Assembly (NCBI GenBank): GCA_002496565.1
Contig: DAKJ01000018.1
Coordinates: 648,572-712,571 of the forward strand
Length of the DNA stretch: 64,000 nucleotides
Direction: 5' to 3'
From: Methanosarcina sp. UBA289
Lineage (GTDB): Archaea; Halobacteriota; Methanosarcinia; Methanosarcinales; Methanosarcinaceae
Positions 48,568 to 57,979 of the stretch are shown piece after piece. Position 1 is the stretch's first letter, and the number at the start of each line of letters is the position of its first letter. The position numbers were made by a program, and so were the translations under genes. The notes below the pieces were generated by a model that saw only the letters and a program-made list of their open reading frames with translations, had not been told where the DNA came from and made no database searches.

Positions 48568-49236
48568 ATGAACTCGACTGACTTTAAAATTCACAACTCT
48601 TCTAAGATATATGGCGCCACTGTAATTGGGAAAGACACTGTGATAATGGAAAATGTGATCCTAGGATATCCTGAACACAGGATTCTAATGGAAATCCTGA
48701 AGCAAAATGTCGAAATTGAAAACTTTGATTTTCCAGGATGTATCATCGGCCCTAATTCGATAATAAGGGCTGGATCAACGATATTTTCCAACGTAAAAAC
48801 CGGGAAGAGTTTTAAAACCGGGCATAACGTAATGATTAGAGAAGATACGGAAATTGGGGACAACGTCCTTATCGGAACCAACGTCATTATAGATGGACAT
48901 GTGAAGATAGGAAACAATGTCAGCATTCAGGGAAATGTTTACATTCCGACCAACGTTGTCATCGAGGACAATGTATTTATCGGACCCTGTGCAGTTCTGG
49001 CCAATGATAAATATCCTATTCGAAAGGAATACGAATTGAAAGGCCCTGTTTTGAGGAAAGGTGCGTCTATAGGAGCAAACGTCACCTTGCTCCCAGATGT
49101 TGAAATTGGCGAAGGTGCAATGGTTGCAGGAGGAGCACTTGTGACAAAAAGTGTGCCAGCCTGGAAGCTTGCAATTGGAGTGCCTGCCAAAATAAAAGAA
49201 CTCCCCAAAGATTTAAAGGAATTAAATAGAATATAA
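48568..49236 (+). CDS. Left-handed beta-helix N-acetyltransferase (WbpD-like)
   Basis: 222 residues built of hexapeptide repeats: CIIGPNSIIRAGSTIFSNV, TEIGDNVLIGTNVIIDGHV and VKIGNNVSIQGNVYIPTNVV. Near the end come VLANDKYPIR and GASIGANVTLLPDVEIGEGA, then GVPAKIKELP. In the WbpD group this fold acetylates the 3-amino group of a UDP-2-acetamido-3-amino-uronic acid with acetyl-CoA. An insert of about 20 residues near 35-55 differs from the shortest members. It starts a run with an aminotransferase, an oxidoreductase and a UDP-sugar dehydrogenase, which together match the WbpA-B-E-D pathway. GGGGGGAA precedes the ATG. A different O- or N-acetyltransferase cannot be excluded from sequence alone. 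Confidence 0.82.
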   Translation: MNSTDFKIHNSSKIYGATVIGKDTVIMENVILGYPEHRILMEILKQNVEIENFDFPGCIIGPNSIIRAGSTIFSNVKTGKSFKTGHNVMIREDTEIGDNVLIGTNVIIDGHVKIGNNVSIQGNVYIPTNVVIEDNVFIGPCAVLANDKYPIRKEYELKGPVLRKGASIGANVTLLPDVEIGEGAMVAGGALVTKSVPAWKLAIGVPAKIKELPKDLKELNRI

Positions 49237-49300
49237 ACCTATCAAAAAACCAAGGCTAAGTAAGATTAGTTTTATCGAGATTATTAAAAGAGGTCTCAAG

Positions 49301-50383
49301 ATGATACCAATTGCCAAACCCCTATTGGGTAAGGAAGAGATTGATGCAGTAACAGAAGTCCTGAATTCAGGTATGATTGCACAGGGCCCAAAAGTTGAAG
49401 AATTTGAGCTTGCTTTTTCTGAATATACTGGTTGTGAGTATGCAGCTGCTGTGAACTCTGGCACTGCAGCCTTGCACATTGCACTTCTTGCCCATGGAAT
49501 AGGAAAAGAAGACGAAGTAATTACAAGTCCTTTCAGCTTCATTGCAACAGCAAACAGTATCCTTTACACCGGGGCAAAACCTGTTTTTGCAGATATTGAA
49601 TCAGATACATATAATATAGACCCTGAAAGAATTCAGGAGAAAATCACTCCAAAAACCAGAGCTATTTTGCCTGTTCACCTTTATGGACACCCTGCAGACA
49701 TGAAAGCGATAATGGAAATCGCAGAAGATAATAAGCTTATTGTAATCGAGGACGCCTGCCAATCTCACGGCGCAGAATGCCTTGGAAAAAAGGTAGGTAG
49801 CTTTGGAACAGGAGCATTCAGCTTTTACCCAACCAAAAATATGACAACTAGCGAAGGTGGAATGCTCACTACAAATGATAAGGAAATTGCAGAGAAGGCA
49901 AAAATGATCCGAGCTCACGGCTCAAAAGTCCGCTATCTGCATGAAATGCTGGGATTCAACCTGCGCATGACTGATATTGCAGCTGCAATCGGGCTAATTC
50001 AGCTTGGAAAACTAGATGGATTTACTGCAACTAGGCAAAAGAATGCAGAAACTCTTTCAGCAGGATTAAAAGGTATATCCGGAATTGTACCTCCAATTGC
50101 AAAAGCCGACTGTACCCACGTGTTCCACCAGTACACGGTCAGAGCAGAAAAGAGAGATCAGCTGGCAGCTTTCCTGAAAGAAAAAGAAATAGGAACAGGA
50201 ATCCACTATCCTATATCCATTCACAAGCAACCTGTCTACAAGGAGCTTGGATACAGGGATTCCCTGCCGGTCTCAGAAAAAGCAACAGAAGAGGTTCTTT
50301 CTCTCCCTGTACACCCTGCATTATCCAGAACCGATTTGCAGGAGATAGTCGAAGCGACTAAAGAATTTTATGCAAAGGACTGA
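49301..50383 (+). CDS. DegT/DnrJ/EryC1/StrS aminotransferase (WbpE-like)
   Basis: 360 residues, PLP-dependent sugar aminotransferase. It starts IPIAKPLLGKEEIDAVTEVL and has the SGTAALH cofactor motif near residue 53. DACQSHGAE carries the PLP-binding Asp near 151. SFYPTKNMTTSEGG has the Schiff-base Lys at about 179, and GFNLRMTDIAAAIGLIQL follows. In the proposed pathway it places the 3-amino group on a UDP-3-keto-uronic acid using glutamate. GAGGTC lies a few bases before the ATG. It is 64 bases after the acetyltransferase and 45 before the oxidoreductase, in one operon. Confidence 0.87.
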   Translation: MIPIAKPLLGKEEIDAVTEVLNSGMIAQGPKVEEFELAFSEYTGCEYAAAVNSGTAALHIALLAHGIGKEDEVITSPFSFIATANSILYTGAKPVFADIESDTYNIDPERIQEKITPKTRAILPVHLYGHPADMKAIMEIAEDNKLIVIEDACQSHGAECLGKKVGSFGTGAFSFYPTKNMTTSEGGMLTTNDKEIAEKAKMIRAHGSKVRYLHEMLGFNLRMTDIAAAIGLIQLGKLDGFTATRQKNAETLSAGLKGISGIVPPIAKADCTHVFHQYTVRAEKRDQLAAFLKEKEIGTGIHYPISIHKQPVYKELGYRDSLPVSEKATEEVLSLPVHPALSRTDLQEIVEATKEFYAKD

Positions 50384-50428
50384 TTAGTCTTCCAGCCACT
50401 GCATTCTCAGAACCAGGAAGTGAGACTT

Positions 50429-51373
50429 TTGATTAGAGTAGGAGTAATAGGTACAGGTGCTATGGGGCAGAACCACGTAAGGATTTACAGTGAAATGAAT
50501 GGCGTGGAGCTTGCCGGAATCTCGGATGTCGACCAGAAGCGTGTCGAAGCAATGGCTACACAATTCAAGACAAAAGCCTTTACAGATTATAAAGAAATGT
50601 TAGCAGAAGGACTTGATGCAGTAAGTGTGGTTGTGCCCACCAAACTTCATAAGCAGGTCGTACTTGATGCTCTTGAGGCAGGTGTACATGTCCTTGTAGA
50701 AAAACCAATCGCAGATACGACTGAAAATGCGGATCTGATGATAGCAGCCGCACAAAAAGCTGGGAAAATCCTTATGGTTGGGCACATTGAGCGCTTTAAT
50801 CCCGCGGTCATAAAACTCAAAGAGATTATAAATTCAGGCATTTTGGGAAAGATAGTCTCAATCTCTACCAAGCGAGTCGGACCATATAACCCGAGAATAA
50901 GAGACGTGGGAGTAATTCTGGATATCGGTGTCCATGATATAGATGTGATCTCATACCTTTACGGCAAGAAAATAAATAGTGTTTATGCAATTGCAGGTGC
51001 CGATATTCACTCATTTGAAGACCATGCCTCAATTATCCTGCGCATGGACCATAATTTTGCAGGAGTTGTGGAAACAAACTGGCTGACTCCGCACAAAGTA
51101 AGGCAGCTAACAGCTATTGGAGTTAAGGGAGTAGCTTATCTGGATTATATTAATCAGACAGTACAGCTACATGATAATGAATGGATAAGAAAAGCCAAAG
51201 TAGAACATAGCGAACCTTTGAAAAATGAACTCACATATTTCATCGATTGTGCTACAAATGGTAAAAGCCCTAACCCCTGCGGAGAAGATGGAAAACATGC
51301 CCTTGAAGTGGCAATGGCAGCCATAAAATCCTACGAAGAAGAAAGATTAATTGAAGTAGGAAGAATAAACTGA
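50429..51373 (+). CDS. Gfo/Idh/MocA oxidoreductase (WbpB-like)
   Basis: 314 residues. IRVGVIGTGAMGQNHVRIYS is the NAD-binding start. VSVVVPTKLHKQVVLDALEA, VHVLVEKPIADTTENA with the family EKP motif near residue 94, and VGHIERFNPAV follow, then DIGVHDIDVISYLYG with the catalytic-region His. In the pathway it oxidises C3 of the UDP-acetamido-uronic acid so the aminotransferase can act. The start is a TTG at 50429 with GGAAGTGAG upstream; a GTG three codons before lies within that site. It is between the aminotransferase and the dehydrogenase genes in the same operon. Confidence 0.87.
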   Translation: MIRVGVIGTGAMGQNHVRIYSEMNGVELAGISDVDQKRVEAMATQFKTKAFTDYKEMLAEGLDAVSVVVPTKLHKQVVLDALEAGVHVLVEKPIADTTENADLMIAAAQKAGKILMVGHIERFNPAVIKLKEIINSGILGKIVSISTKRVGPYNPRIRDVGVILDIGVHDIDVISYLYGKKINSVYAIAGADIHSFEDHASIILRMDHNFAGVVETNWLTPHKVRQLTAIGVKGVAYLDYINQTVQLHDNEWIRKAKVEHSEPLKNELTYFIDCATNGKSPNPCGEDGKHALEVAMAAIKSYEEERLIEVGRIN

Positions 51374-51461
51374 GAAAAATCTGAAGAAGTAAAATCTCAA
51401 AAATCTTGAAGATAGGAAAGATTTGAAAAAATCTGAAAAAACAAATTAGAAAGTGGTGAAT

Positions 51462-52889
51462 ATGAGTAAATTAGAAAAACTTTTAAAAGAAAGAGGCTCA
51501 ATCAAAAAGGTAGGAGTATTGGGGATGGGATATGTAGGTATTCCTTCGGCTGTTCTTTTTGCAGATGCCTCATGTTTCGATAAAGTTCTCGGCTTTCAGC
51601 GCAACTCAAAAAGCTCAAGTTACAAAATCGAAATGCTCAACCGTGGAGAGAGCCCTCTCAAAGGGGAAGAGCCAGGCCTCGAAGACCTGATTAGCAAAGT
51701 TGTGAAAGCCGGCAAGTTCGAGTGCACTCCAGATTTCTCAAGAATATCAGAACTTGATGCCGTCACACTTGCAATCCAAACTCCTTTTGCAAATCCCAAA
51801 GACCTGGAACCTGACTTTTCAGCACTCATTGAAGGCATAAGAAATGTAGGAAAATACCTGAGACCAGGAATGCTCGTAGTTCTTGAGTCAACAATCACTC
51901 CTGGTACAACCGAAGGTATGGCAAAACAGATTCTTGAAGAAGAATCAGGTCTAAAAGCAGGAGAAGACTTTGCCCTTGCCCATGCCCCCGAAAGAGTAAT
52001 GGTGGGCAGACTTTTGAAAAATATCAGAGAACATGACAGGATTGTAGGCGGCATTAATGAAGAGAGTACCAGGCGGGCTGTTGAGCTCTATTCTCCTGTA
52101 TTGACTGTAGGGAAAGTAATTCCTATGAGTGCAACTGCAGCCGAGGTCACGAAGACTGCAGAAAATACCTTCCGCGATCTCCAGATTGCAGCAATCAACC
52201 AGCTTGCCCTTTATTGTGAAGCCATGGGAATAAATGTGTATGACGTCAGAACCGGAGTGGACAGTCTAAAAGGAGAAGGTATTACAAGGGCTGTACTCTG
52301 GCCAGGAGCAGGCGTTGGAGGTCACTGTCTTACCAAGGATACGTACCATCTGGAAAGGGGAGTTAAGATAGGGAATGGACAGCTTGACTATCCTGAAGGA
52401 GCGGATTCAATTTACGTGCTCGCAAGAAAAGTCAATGATTTTATGCCTTTACACATGTACAACCTGACCGCTGCAGCCCTTAAAAGAATTGGAAAGGAGA
52501 TGAAAGGCTCAAAGATTGCAATGCTTGGCTGGGCTTTTATTCGGGATTCGGACGATGCAAGGAACACCCCATCAGAACCTTATAGGGACCTCTGCCTGAA
52601 AGCAGGTGCAACGGTTACGGTGCATGATCCTTATGTCGTGAACTATCCTGGGATTGAGATTTCAGATGATCTTGAAAAGGTCGTCAAGGATGCTGATGCC
52701 GTGGTTGTTCTTGCAGGGCACAGTGCATACTTTGATGTAAAGGCTGATTGGATAAAGGAAGCTACAGGCAAGAAAAATCCGATCATTGTGGATGGAAGAA
52801 ATATAGTTGAACCAGATGAATTTATTTGTAAAGGGTTTGTCTATAAAGGAATTGGGAGGGGCGATAAAAACGAACATTTAATAATGTAA
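51462..52889 (+). CDS. UDP-N-acetylhexosamine 6-dehydrogenase (WbpA/WecC class)
   Basis: About 475 residues. KVGVLGMGYVGIPSAVLFA is the NAD site. VLESTITPGTTEGMA and AHAPERVMVGRLLKNIREHD are the features that separate this class from the UDP-glucose enzyme. GAGVGGHCLTKDTYHL carries the catalytic Cys at about 289, and the C-terminal domain has LGWAFIRDSDDARNTPSEPY. It oxidises UDP-GlcNAc or UDP-ManNAc at C6 to the uronic acid. With the three preceding genes it would give UDP-2,3-diacetamido-2,3-dideoxy-glucuronate. ATG at 51462 has GGTGA just upstream; GTG codons at 51453 and 51456 are alternatives. It is 59 bases before the deacetylase gene. Confidence 0.88.
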   Translation: MSKLEKLLKERGSIKKVGVLGMGYVGIPSAVLFADASCFDKVLGFQRNSKSSSYKIEMLNRGESPLKGEEPGLEDLISKVVKAGKFECTPDFSRISELDAVTLAIQTPFANPKDLEPDFSALIEGIRNVGKYLRPGMLVVLESTITPGTTEGMAKQILEEESGLKAGEDFALAHAPERVMVGRLLKNIREHDRIVGGINEESTRRAVELYSPVLTVGKVIPMSATAAEVTKTAENTFRDLQIAAINQLALYCEAMGINVYDVRTGVDSLKGEGITRAVLWPGAGVGGHCLTKDTYHLERGVKIGNGQLDYPEGADSIYVLARKVNDFMPLHMYNLTAAALKRIGKEMKGSKIAMLGWAFIRDSDDARNTPSEPYRDLCLKAGATVTVHDPYVVNYPGIEISDDLEKVVKDADAVVVLAGHSAYFDVKADWIKEATGKKNPIIVDGRNIVEPDEFICKGFVYKGIGRGDKNEHLIM

Positions 52890-52948
52890 ACATAAATTCT
52901 ATTTGAGATATTGCTCTGGCTTTCAAATATGGGAAACGAGTGAAAATA

Positions 52949-53995
52949 ATGATCGAGAAACTTAAACAAAGCGATGAACTCTGGGACCTTTTTACTAAAA
53001 AAGAAGAATACAATTCGACCTTTTCTGATCAGTACGATAGGTTTCCCTATTATTTAAGCGGTCAGAGGAATATTTTTGACCCAAAAGTTTCCAGATTTCT
53101 GGTAGAAAACGGGTTACGCCCTGAATATCCAGATGAAAAAAAATTTGCGGTTTGCCTTACTCATGATATTGATGTGGCATATCCGGAGAAGCTCTACCCG
53201 ATCATTGGAACTGCCAAAGCCTTTGCAAAAGGGAATTTGACAAGTGCTATAAAAGCACCTTTTTGCAGAATTAACAAGAAGTGGAACCCTTGTTGGAATT
53301 TTAGGGAGATGATGGAGCTGGAGGCAAAATATAATGCAAAATCCAGCTTTTATTTTCTGGCCTTGAGTCCTGGAGAAAAAGACTTCAATTATAAAATTGA
53401 GGATCTTGAAGCCGAACTAAAGTTTATATCTGCTCATGGGTGGGAAGTCGGGTTACATGGAGGGCACGAATCTTATGGCAGCTTGGAAGATATAATAGAA
53501 AAAAAACAGAGACTTGAAAAAGTATTAGGCAAAGAGATTATAGGGTACAGGAATCATTATTTGAGATTTAAGGTACCGGATACATGGGAATTTTTGAGCA
53601 AAGCGAACTTTAAGTACGATACAACGTTCGGATACGCGGATTGTTCAGGTTTTAGAAATGGAATGTGCCATCCTTTCAGGCCTTACAATATAAGTACCGG
53701 AAAACAAATCGGCATCCTTGAGATTCCTCTAATAGTTATGGATCAGACCTTGCTAAGGAGCTACATGCGACTTGATGTTAAAAAGGCCTGGGAGCTCATA
53801 AAAAGCCTTGTTGATAAGGTTGAACAATATAACGGTGTAATCACTATTCTATGGCATAACAATACAGTCATTGAGGGAGAAGGCCTCAAATATTACGAGA
53901 AGTTCCTCAAATATGTCTCCGACAAAAAAGCTTGGCTTGCAAGCGGAGAGGAAATCTACAACTGGTGGTCTACTAATATTGAGCCGGGATATTGA
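52949..53995 (+). CDS. Polysaccharide deacetylase-like protein, long family
   Basis: About 348 residues, homologous along its length to the 20349 protein. The N-terminal region of about 70 residues (EKLKQSDELWDLFTKKEEYN, SGQRNIFDPKVSRFL) precedes the NodB-type core: FAVCLTHDIDVAYPEKLYP, SSFYFLALSPG, GWEVGLHGGHESYG and IGYRNHYLRF. ILEIPLIVMDQ, ITILWHNNTV and GEEIYNWW follow at the end. It probably deacetylates a sugar of the polymer or its lipid-linked unit. ATG at 52949 follows GAGTGA; the GTG three codons upstream is within that site. It is last in the WbpD/E/B/A-like run, 59 bases after the dehydrogenase, so it may modify the diacetamido sugar made there. Confidence 0.8.
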   Translation: MIEKLKQSDELWDLFTKKEEYNSTFSDQYDRFPYYLSGQRNIFDPKVSRFLVENGLRPEYPDEKKFAVCLTHDIDVAYPEKLYPIIGTAKAFAKGNLTSAIKAPFCRINKKWNPCWNFREMMELEAKYNAKSSFYFLALSPGEKDFNYKIEDLEAELKFISAHGWEVGLHGGHESYGSLEDIIEKKQRLEKVLGKEIIGYRNHYLRFKVPDTWEFLSKANFKYDTTFGYADCSGFRNGMCHPFRPYNISTGKQIGILEIPLIVMDQTLLRSYMRLDVKKAWELIKSLVDKVEQYNGVITILWHNNTVIEGEGLKYYEKFLKYVSDKKAWLASGEEIYNWWSTNIEPGY

Positions 53996-54560
53996 AAAAG
54001 TACCCAATAACCTTGTCGTATTAAACTGGTAATTACCAGAAGTATTATAAATAAATCAGTATCCCTAGATAAATCAAATATCCCTGATGGGCAATAACAT
54101 TATCAAACCAAGATATTAATCAATGCTACTCTTGTCTAGATTAACATACTTTTTTCCAATTTTGCAAAATGTCTTAGGCTGGGTAAGCTTATTGCTTCCG
54201 GTTTTATGAGATCTGAATTCTGTTAACTATGGCATTCTGTTAAAATTCTGGCCATAAATGGTATTCCATAAGAATCATAAAAGGAGCCTATGGTAAAATA
54301 GTGTTAGGTAGGAAAGAGAACAGGAGGATTAAGGAAAGATCGTAGGATCATAATTATTAACGTATATAAATCAGGAAACCGACAAATTTATTTCAAGAGG
54401 GCTTATTTATAAGGGGGTTTAGAGTGGGAAGAGTCAGATATTCAGCATCAGCTTGAGAATATCATACCCCATAGTTACATTTTCAAAGATAAAAACAGCT
54501 TGAAAATGAAGGAATACATAGATTTCAACTCTAAAGGAAACTTCTTTTAAGGTACCGGAT
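53996..54560. other. Intergenic, about 560 bases, possible flippase remnant
   Basis: At 54138-54255 a plus-strand frame reads LQNVLGWVSLLLPVL, stop, then DLNSVNYGIL. This resembles the opening of flippase proteins (GxxLLLPVLTRxL...YG). It lies just before the intact flippase at 54561. The match is short and only suggestive. The rest is featureless. Confidence 0.3.
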
Positions 54561-56054
54561 ATGGATGAGACAATAGCGGATGCAGCAGAAAAACGATCTG
54601 ATAGCAGCAAGAAGGAAAGTTTTGCTTTTGATGTGCTGACCCTTGCAGGCGGAACGACCTTTGCTCAAATTCTTACAATTCTAGCTGCTCCTGTGTTGAC
54701 CCGCCTTTATGGACCTGAAGATTTCGGAGTCTGGACTTTATATATTTCTATCACCAGCATTATTAGTGTCATTGCGTGCATGAGATACGAGTATTCCATA
54801 ATGCTGCCCGAATCGGATGAAGAGGCTGTAAATTTGTTAGTTCTGAGTTTTCTGGCAGTAATTTTAGTAAGTGGTTTAACTTTTGCAACTATATGGTATT
54901 TTAAAGAGCCTCTAGTTAATATTCTGAATTCTCAGCAGATAGGAGATTATTTCTGGCTTGTATCTCCATTTATTTTTGTAAATGGGTTATTTCTTGCACT
55001 AAATAACTGGAATTCAAGAACAAAACTTTTCAAAAGGCTTTCCCTTTCAAAAGTTTTCAGTTCGATCTCAAGCACTACAACACAGCTAGGCCTCGGGGTT
55101 GTGGGAAGAGTCGGAGCAGGCGGACTAATAGCTGGGAGTCTTGCTGGCCAGTCTATTGCGACATTTGCGCTTGGAGGACAAATCTGGAAAGATGATAAAA
55201 AATTAATTATGAAAAGCCTGAGCTGGAAAAAGGTATATGAAGGATTTAAGAAGTACCACAAGTTTTCACTTATAGATACCTGGGCTGCCCTTATGAACTC
55301 AGTCTCATGGCAACTTCCTGCTTTTCTTCTTTCAGCCTTTTTCACACCTACAGTAGTAGGCTTTTACTCCCTTGGGTTTCGTCTTTTGCAGTTGCCAATG
55401 AGTTTCATTGGAGGTTCGATCTCACAAGTCTTTTTCCAGAGAGCATCAAGAGCTTTCTCCGAAGGCACCCTCCCTTCTCTTGTTGAGAATGTATTCAGAA
55501 TGCTTGTAATCATAGGTATGTTTCCAATACTGATCCTGACAATTGTCGGTAGCGATGTTTTTTCGGTTATTTTCGGGAACGCTTGGGCAGAAGCAGGTGT
55601 TTATACCCAGATTCTGAGTCTCTGGGCTTTTATATGGTTTATTTCATCCCCATTAACCACTATATACGTGGTAGTCGAAAAACATCACTTTGGCTTTCAC
55701 TACAATTTTTTCAACCTTGTCACACGCTTTCTTTCCCTTGCAATCGGCGGTCTGCTCGGAAGCGCACGTACTGCGCTTATTCTTTTTTCAATTTCAGGAA
55801 TTCTAGTATACGGGTATCTTTGTCTGAAGATGATGTCCTATTCCGGAGTAAAGATTTCAAGAGCCTTAAGAATCGTATTCTCTAACTTTATTCTTTTTGT
55901 CCCTGCAGGAATTATCCTTATTGCTCTGAAAATGGCCGAGATAAACCAAATTCTGCTTGTAGCCTTTTCCGGCGTGATTATCGGTGTTTATTACCTGTAT
56001 ATTTTAAAAACCGACAAACAGATCAAAAATACAATTAGAGAGTTTCGAGCCTGA
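54561..56054 (+). CDS. Oligosaccharide flippase (Wzx/MATE-like)
   Basis: 497 residues with about fourteen helices. A 25-residue charged N terminus precedes LAGGTTFAQILTILAAPVLT, RLYGPEDFGVWTLYISITSI and YEYSIMLPESDEEAVN. VGFYSLGFRLLQLPMSFIGG and SQVFFQRASRAFSE follow in the middle. It is the close relative of the flippase at 15446 (shared YxIMLP, PMS-IG and QVFFQ segments), so these two arose by duplication, while that at 27060 is more distant. It moves a lipid-linked repeat unit across the membrane. It is 565 bases after the deacetylase, so has its own promoter, and converges with the GT2 at 56152. Confidence 0.88.
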   Translation: MDETIADAAEKRSDSSKKESFAFDVLTLAGGTTFAQILTILAAPVLTRLYGPEDFGVWTLYISITSIISVIACMRYEYSIMLPESDEEAVNLLVLSFLAVILVSGLTFATIWYFKEPLVNILNSQQIGDYFWLVSPFIFVNGLFLALNNWNSRTKLFKRLSLSKVFSSISSTTTQLGLGVVGRVGAGGLIAGSLAGQSIATFALGGQIWKDDKKLIMKSLSWKKVYEGFKKYHKFSLIDTWAALMNSVSWQLPAFLLSAFFTPTVVGFYSLGFRLLQLPMSFIGGSISQVFFQRASRAFSEGTLPSLVENVFRMLVIIGMFPILILTIVGSDVFSVIFGNAWAEAGVYTQILSLWAFIWFISSPLTTIYVVVEKHHFGFHYNFFNLVTRFLSLAIGGLLGSARTALILFSISGILVYGYLCLKMMSYSGVKISRALRIVFSNFILFVPAGIILIALKMAEINQILLVAFSGVIIGVYYLYILKTDKQIKNTIREFRA

Positions 56055-56151
56055 TAAGCTGGTTCAAAACGATAAAATCAGAAACTGAAAGTTAGGCTTC
56101 AACTCAGAGAGTCCTGAAAAAATAAGGAATAATGGAACAGTTTCATATAAT

Positions 56152-57138
56152 TTATGCATTTTCGGTTTGCATGGCCACCTCTACAAGGGAATGCTTCACA
56201 ATTCCTCTTACTGTCATATACACTCCAGCAACAGATAGAAAAACCATCAAGAATACAGGCCAGAAATAGAAAACTTCTGTTCCAAGGAGAAAGGCTTCAA
56301 GAAATTTCACACCCATATAGAAGCCGCATGTAGCTAGGGCAAAGCCAGGAACTGCATACAAGTACAGGGACTTATTGATCTCTATATCATTCACTATGGT
56401 TTTCAGGATTCCAGGAACGTAAACCGGATCTCTAAACTCATGAATATTTCCAATTTCCACTTCTTGTATGCGAAGGTTGGATTTCTCTGCTCCAGAGAGA
56501 ATTTTATTTTCTATAGCTACACCTTGTGCATCAAAGTGAAAGGAACCTATTGCGGAAGCTGAGAACGCTTGAAAACCGCCCTGACAGTCAGTAATCTTGC
56601 TTAAATTTACGCTGGTGAATTTGCTCAATAGTGTCTGACCGACTCGACGATAAATTGGAGCATTCCTATCCAGGCCTTTTAAGTAGCGACTACCGTTGAC
56701 AATGTCTGCGCTTCCTTTAATGATAGGATCAACGAGCCTAGAGATATCGGCAGGATCATGATGACCTTTTGAGTCCATTATAACAATAATATCAGCACTG
56801 AGATCAGTTGCGGCTTTAAACCCTGTCTTGAGAGATGCACCTTTTCCCTGTTTAGTATTGTGCATAATCACTTCAGCCCCGGCTTTTTTTGAGATCTCAG
56901 CTGTCCGATCTGAGCTGGCATCATCAACCACAATCACCTTATCAGCATAGAGCCTAGCGAGAAGGATAGTGCTTCCTATAGACACTTCTTCATTGTAGGC
57001 AGAAAGAACCACCGTGACATTTTTAGAGACTTTGCCTACAGTGCATTTACTTCTTTTAGTCATTATGGGCTCTGTACCATTTCCCATAAGTAACTGATTA
57101 CCCATTCTTGATGACCCCCTGTGCATAACTCCACTCAT
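56152..57138 (-). CDS. Dolichyl-phosphate sugar synthase-type GT2
   Basis: Up to 328 residues. After a poorly conserved start, VTVVLSAYNEEVSIGSTILL, ADKVIVVDDASSDRTAEISK and TKQGKGASLKTGFKAATDLS follow. VIMDSKGHHDPADISRL has DSK where DxD is usual, as in its relatives DSD/GDN. GSRYLKGLDRNAPIYRRVGQ and ITDCQGGFQAFSASA complete the family pattern, and two helices lie near 255-310. It is related to the 43513 protein and to the second domain of 9849. It loads a sugar onto dolichyl phosphate. The ATG at 57138 is the longest choice; the ATG at 57105 has GGGGGTCATC upstream and is perhaps the true start. The Asp-to-Lys change in the metal motif may lower activity. Confidence 0.82.
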   Translation of the reverse strand: MSGVMHRGSSRMGNQLLMGNGTEPIMTKRSKCTVGKVSKNVTVVLSAYNEEVSIGSTILLARLYADKVIVVDDASSDRTAEISKKAGAEVIMHNTKQGKGASLKTGFKAATDLSADIIVIMDSKGHHDPADISRLVDPIIKGSADIVNGSRYLKGLDRNAPIYRRVGQTLLSKFTSVNLSKITDCQGGFQAFSASAIGSFHFDAQGVAIENKILSGAEKSNLRIQEVEIGNIHEFRDPVYVPGILKTIVNDIEINKSLYLYAVPGFALATCGFYMGVKFLEAFLLGTEVFYFWPVFLMVFLSVAGVYMTVRGIVKHSLVEVAMQTENA

Positions 57139-57979
57139 ATTTAGAGTAAATTTATGTATGGCATTCTGAAAACTATTAAATATGGAAGAAATTAGTTTTG
57201 TTCAGCATTATCACAATATCAATTTTTTAAAGTTAAATTTAGAAGATAGATATATAAATTTATTGGCAGTTAATCTTTAGAAAAATAATTTAGGAGAAAT
57301 ATCAAAATACAGAGACTCTGTGACATGACAGATATAAAATTATATGATTAGAATAACGAAAATTGAAAATTTACATAAAATAATCTCATATTAAAAATAA
57401 AAATAGGTTGAGAAAAAGACGAGCTTGAGAATCAATAGTATGGAAGCTCAAACTTTCATGATTTTAGTCCCGCAAACTTATGTTCTTCTTAGAAAGTTAT
57501 TTAGAAGCGCTTTAAGTTTCAAAACTATAATATTCCTGGCTACTACTTGCCGCAATTTTTAGTATTGAAAATGAATGATTAAAGATATTAAAAATAGGAA
57601 TATAATAAAAAACAATACAAATCAATGGAGTTATTTCGGCTGGAAGAGAAGAAAACTATCAAAAAGAATAGTATCAAAAATGTTCTTTATGTAAAATAGT
57701 TAAGCTGTCTTATTAGAAAAGTATAATTTAGAGAGATAAGAAAAAGATTCAGGAAAAGAAATAAAAAGGAAGCTACCAATAAAGAGGAAAGTACTGTATA
57801 GGATAATAGTAGAATATTGACATGGATAGAATAAAATGAGCATAAAGTGTGGAGAAATACTGAATATTCCACTCCCATGAAAAAAATAGATCGAAAGAAT
57901 AAAATGCATTAGAAAAATATTTATTCGTCGAAAAGAAACTGAAAAAAGTATAATTCTCATTATAAGTTGGATGACCTGC
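57139..57979. other. Intergenic, about 830 bases
   Basis: Very AT-rich spacer between divergent genes. No convincing ORF, RNA gene or repeat was seen. The minus-strand frame at 57700-58239 is the shadow of the DUF1616 gene and AT-rich sequence. Confidence 0.35.
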
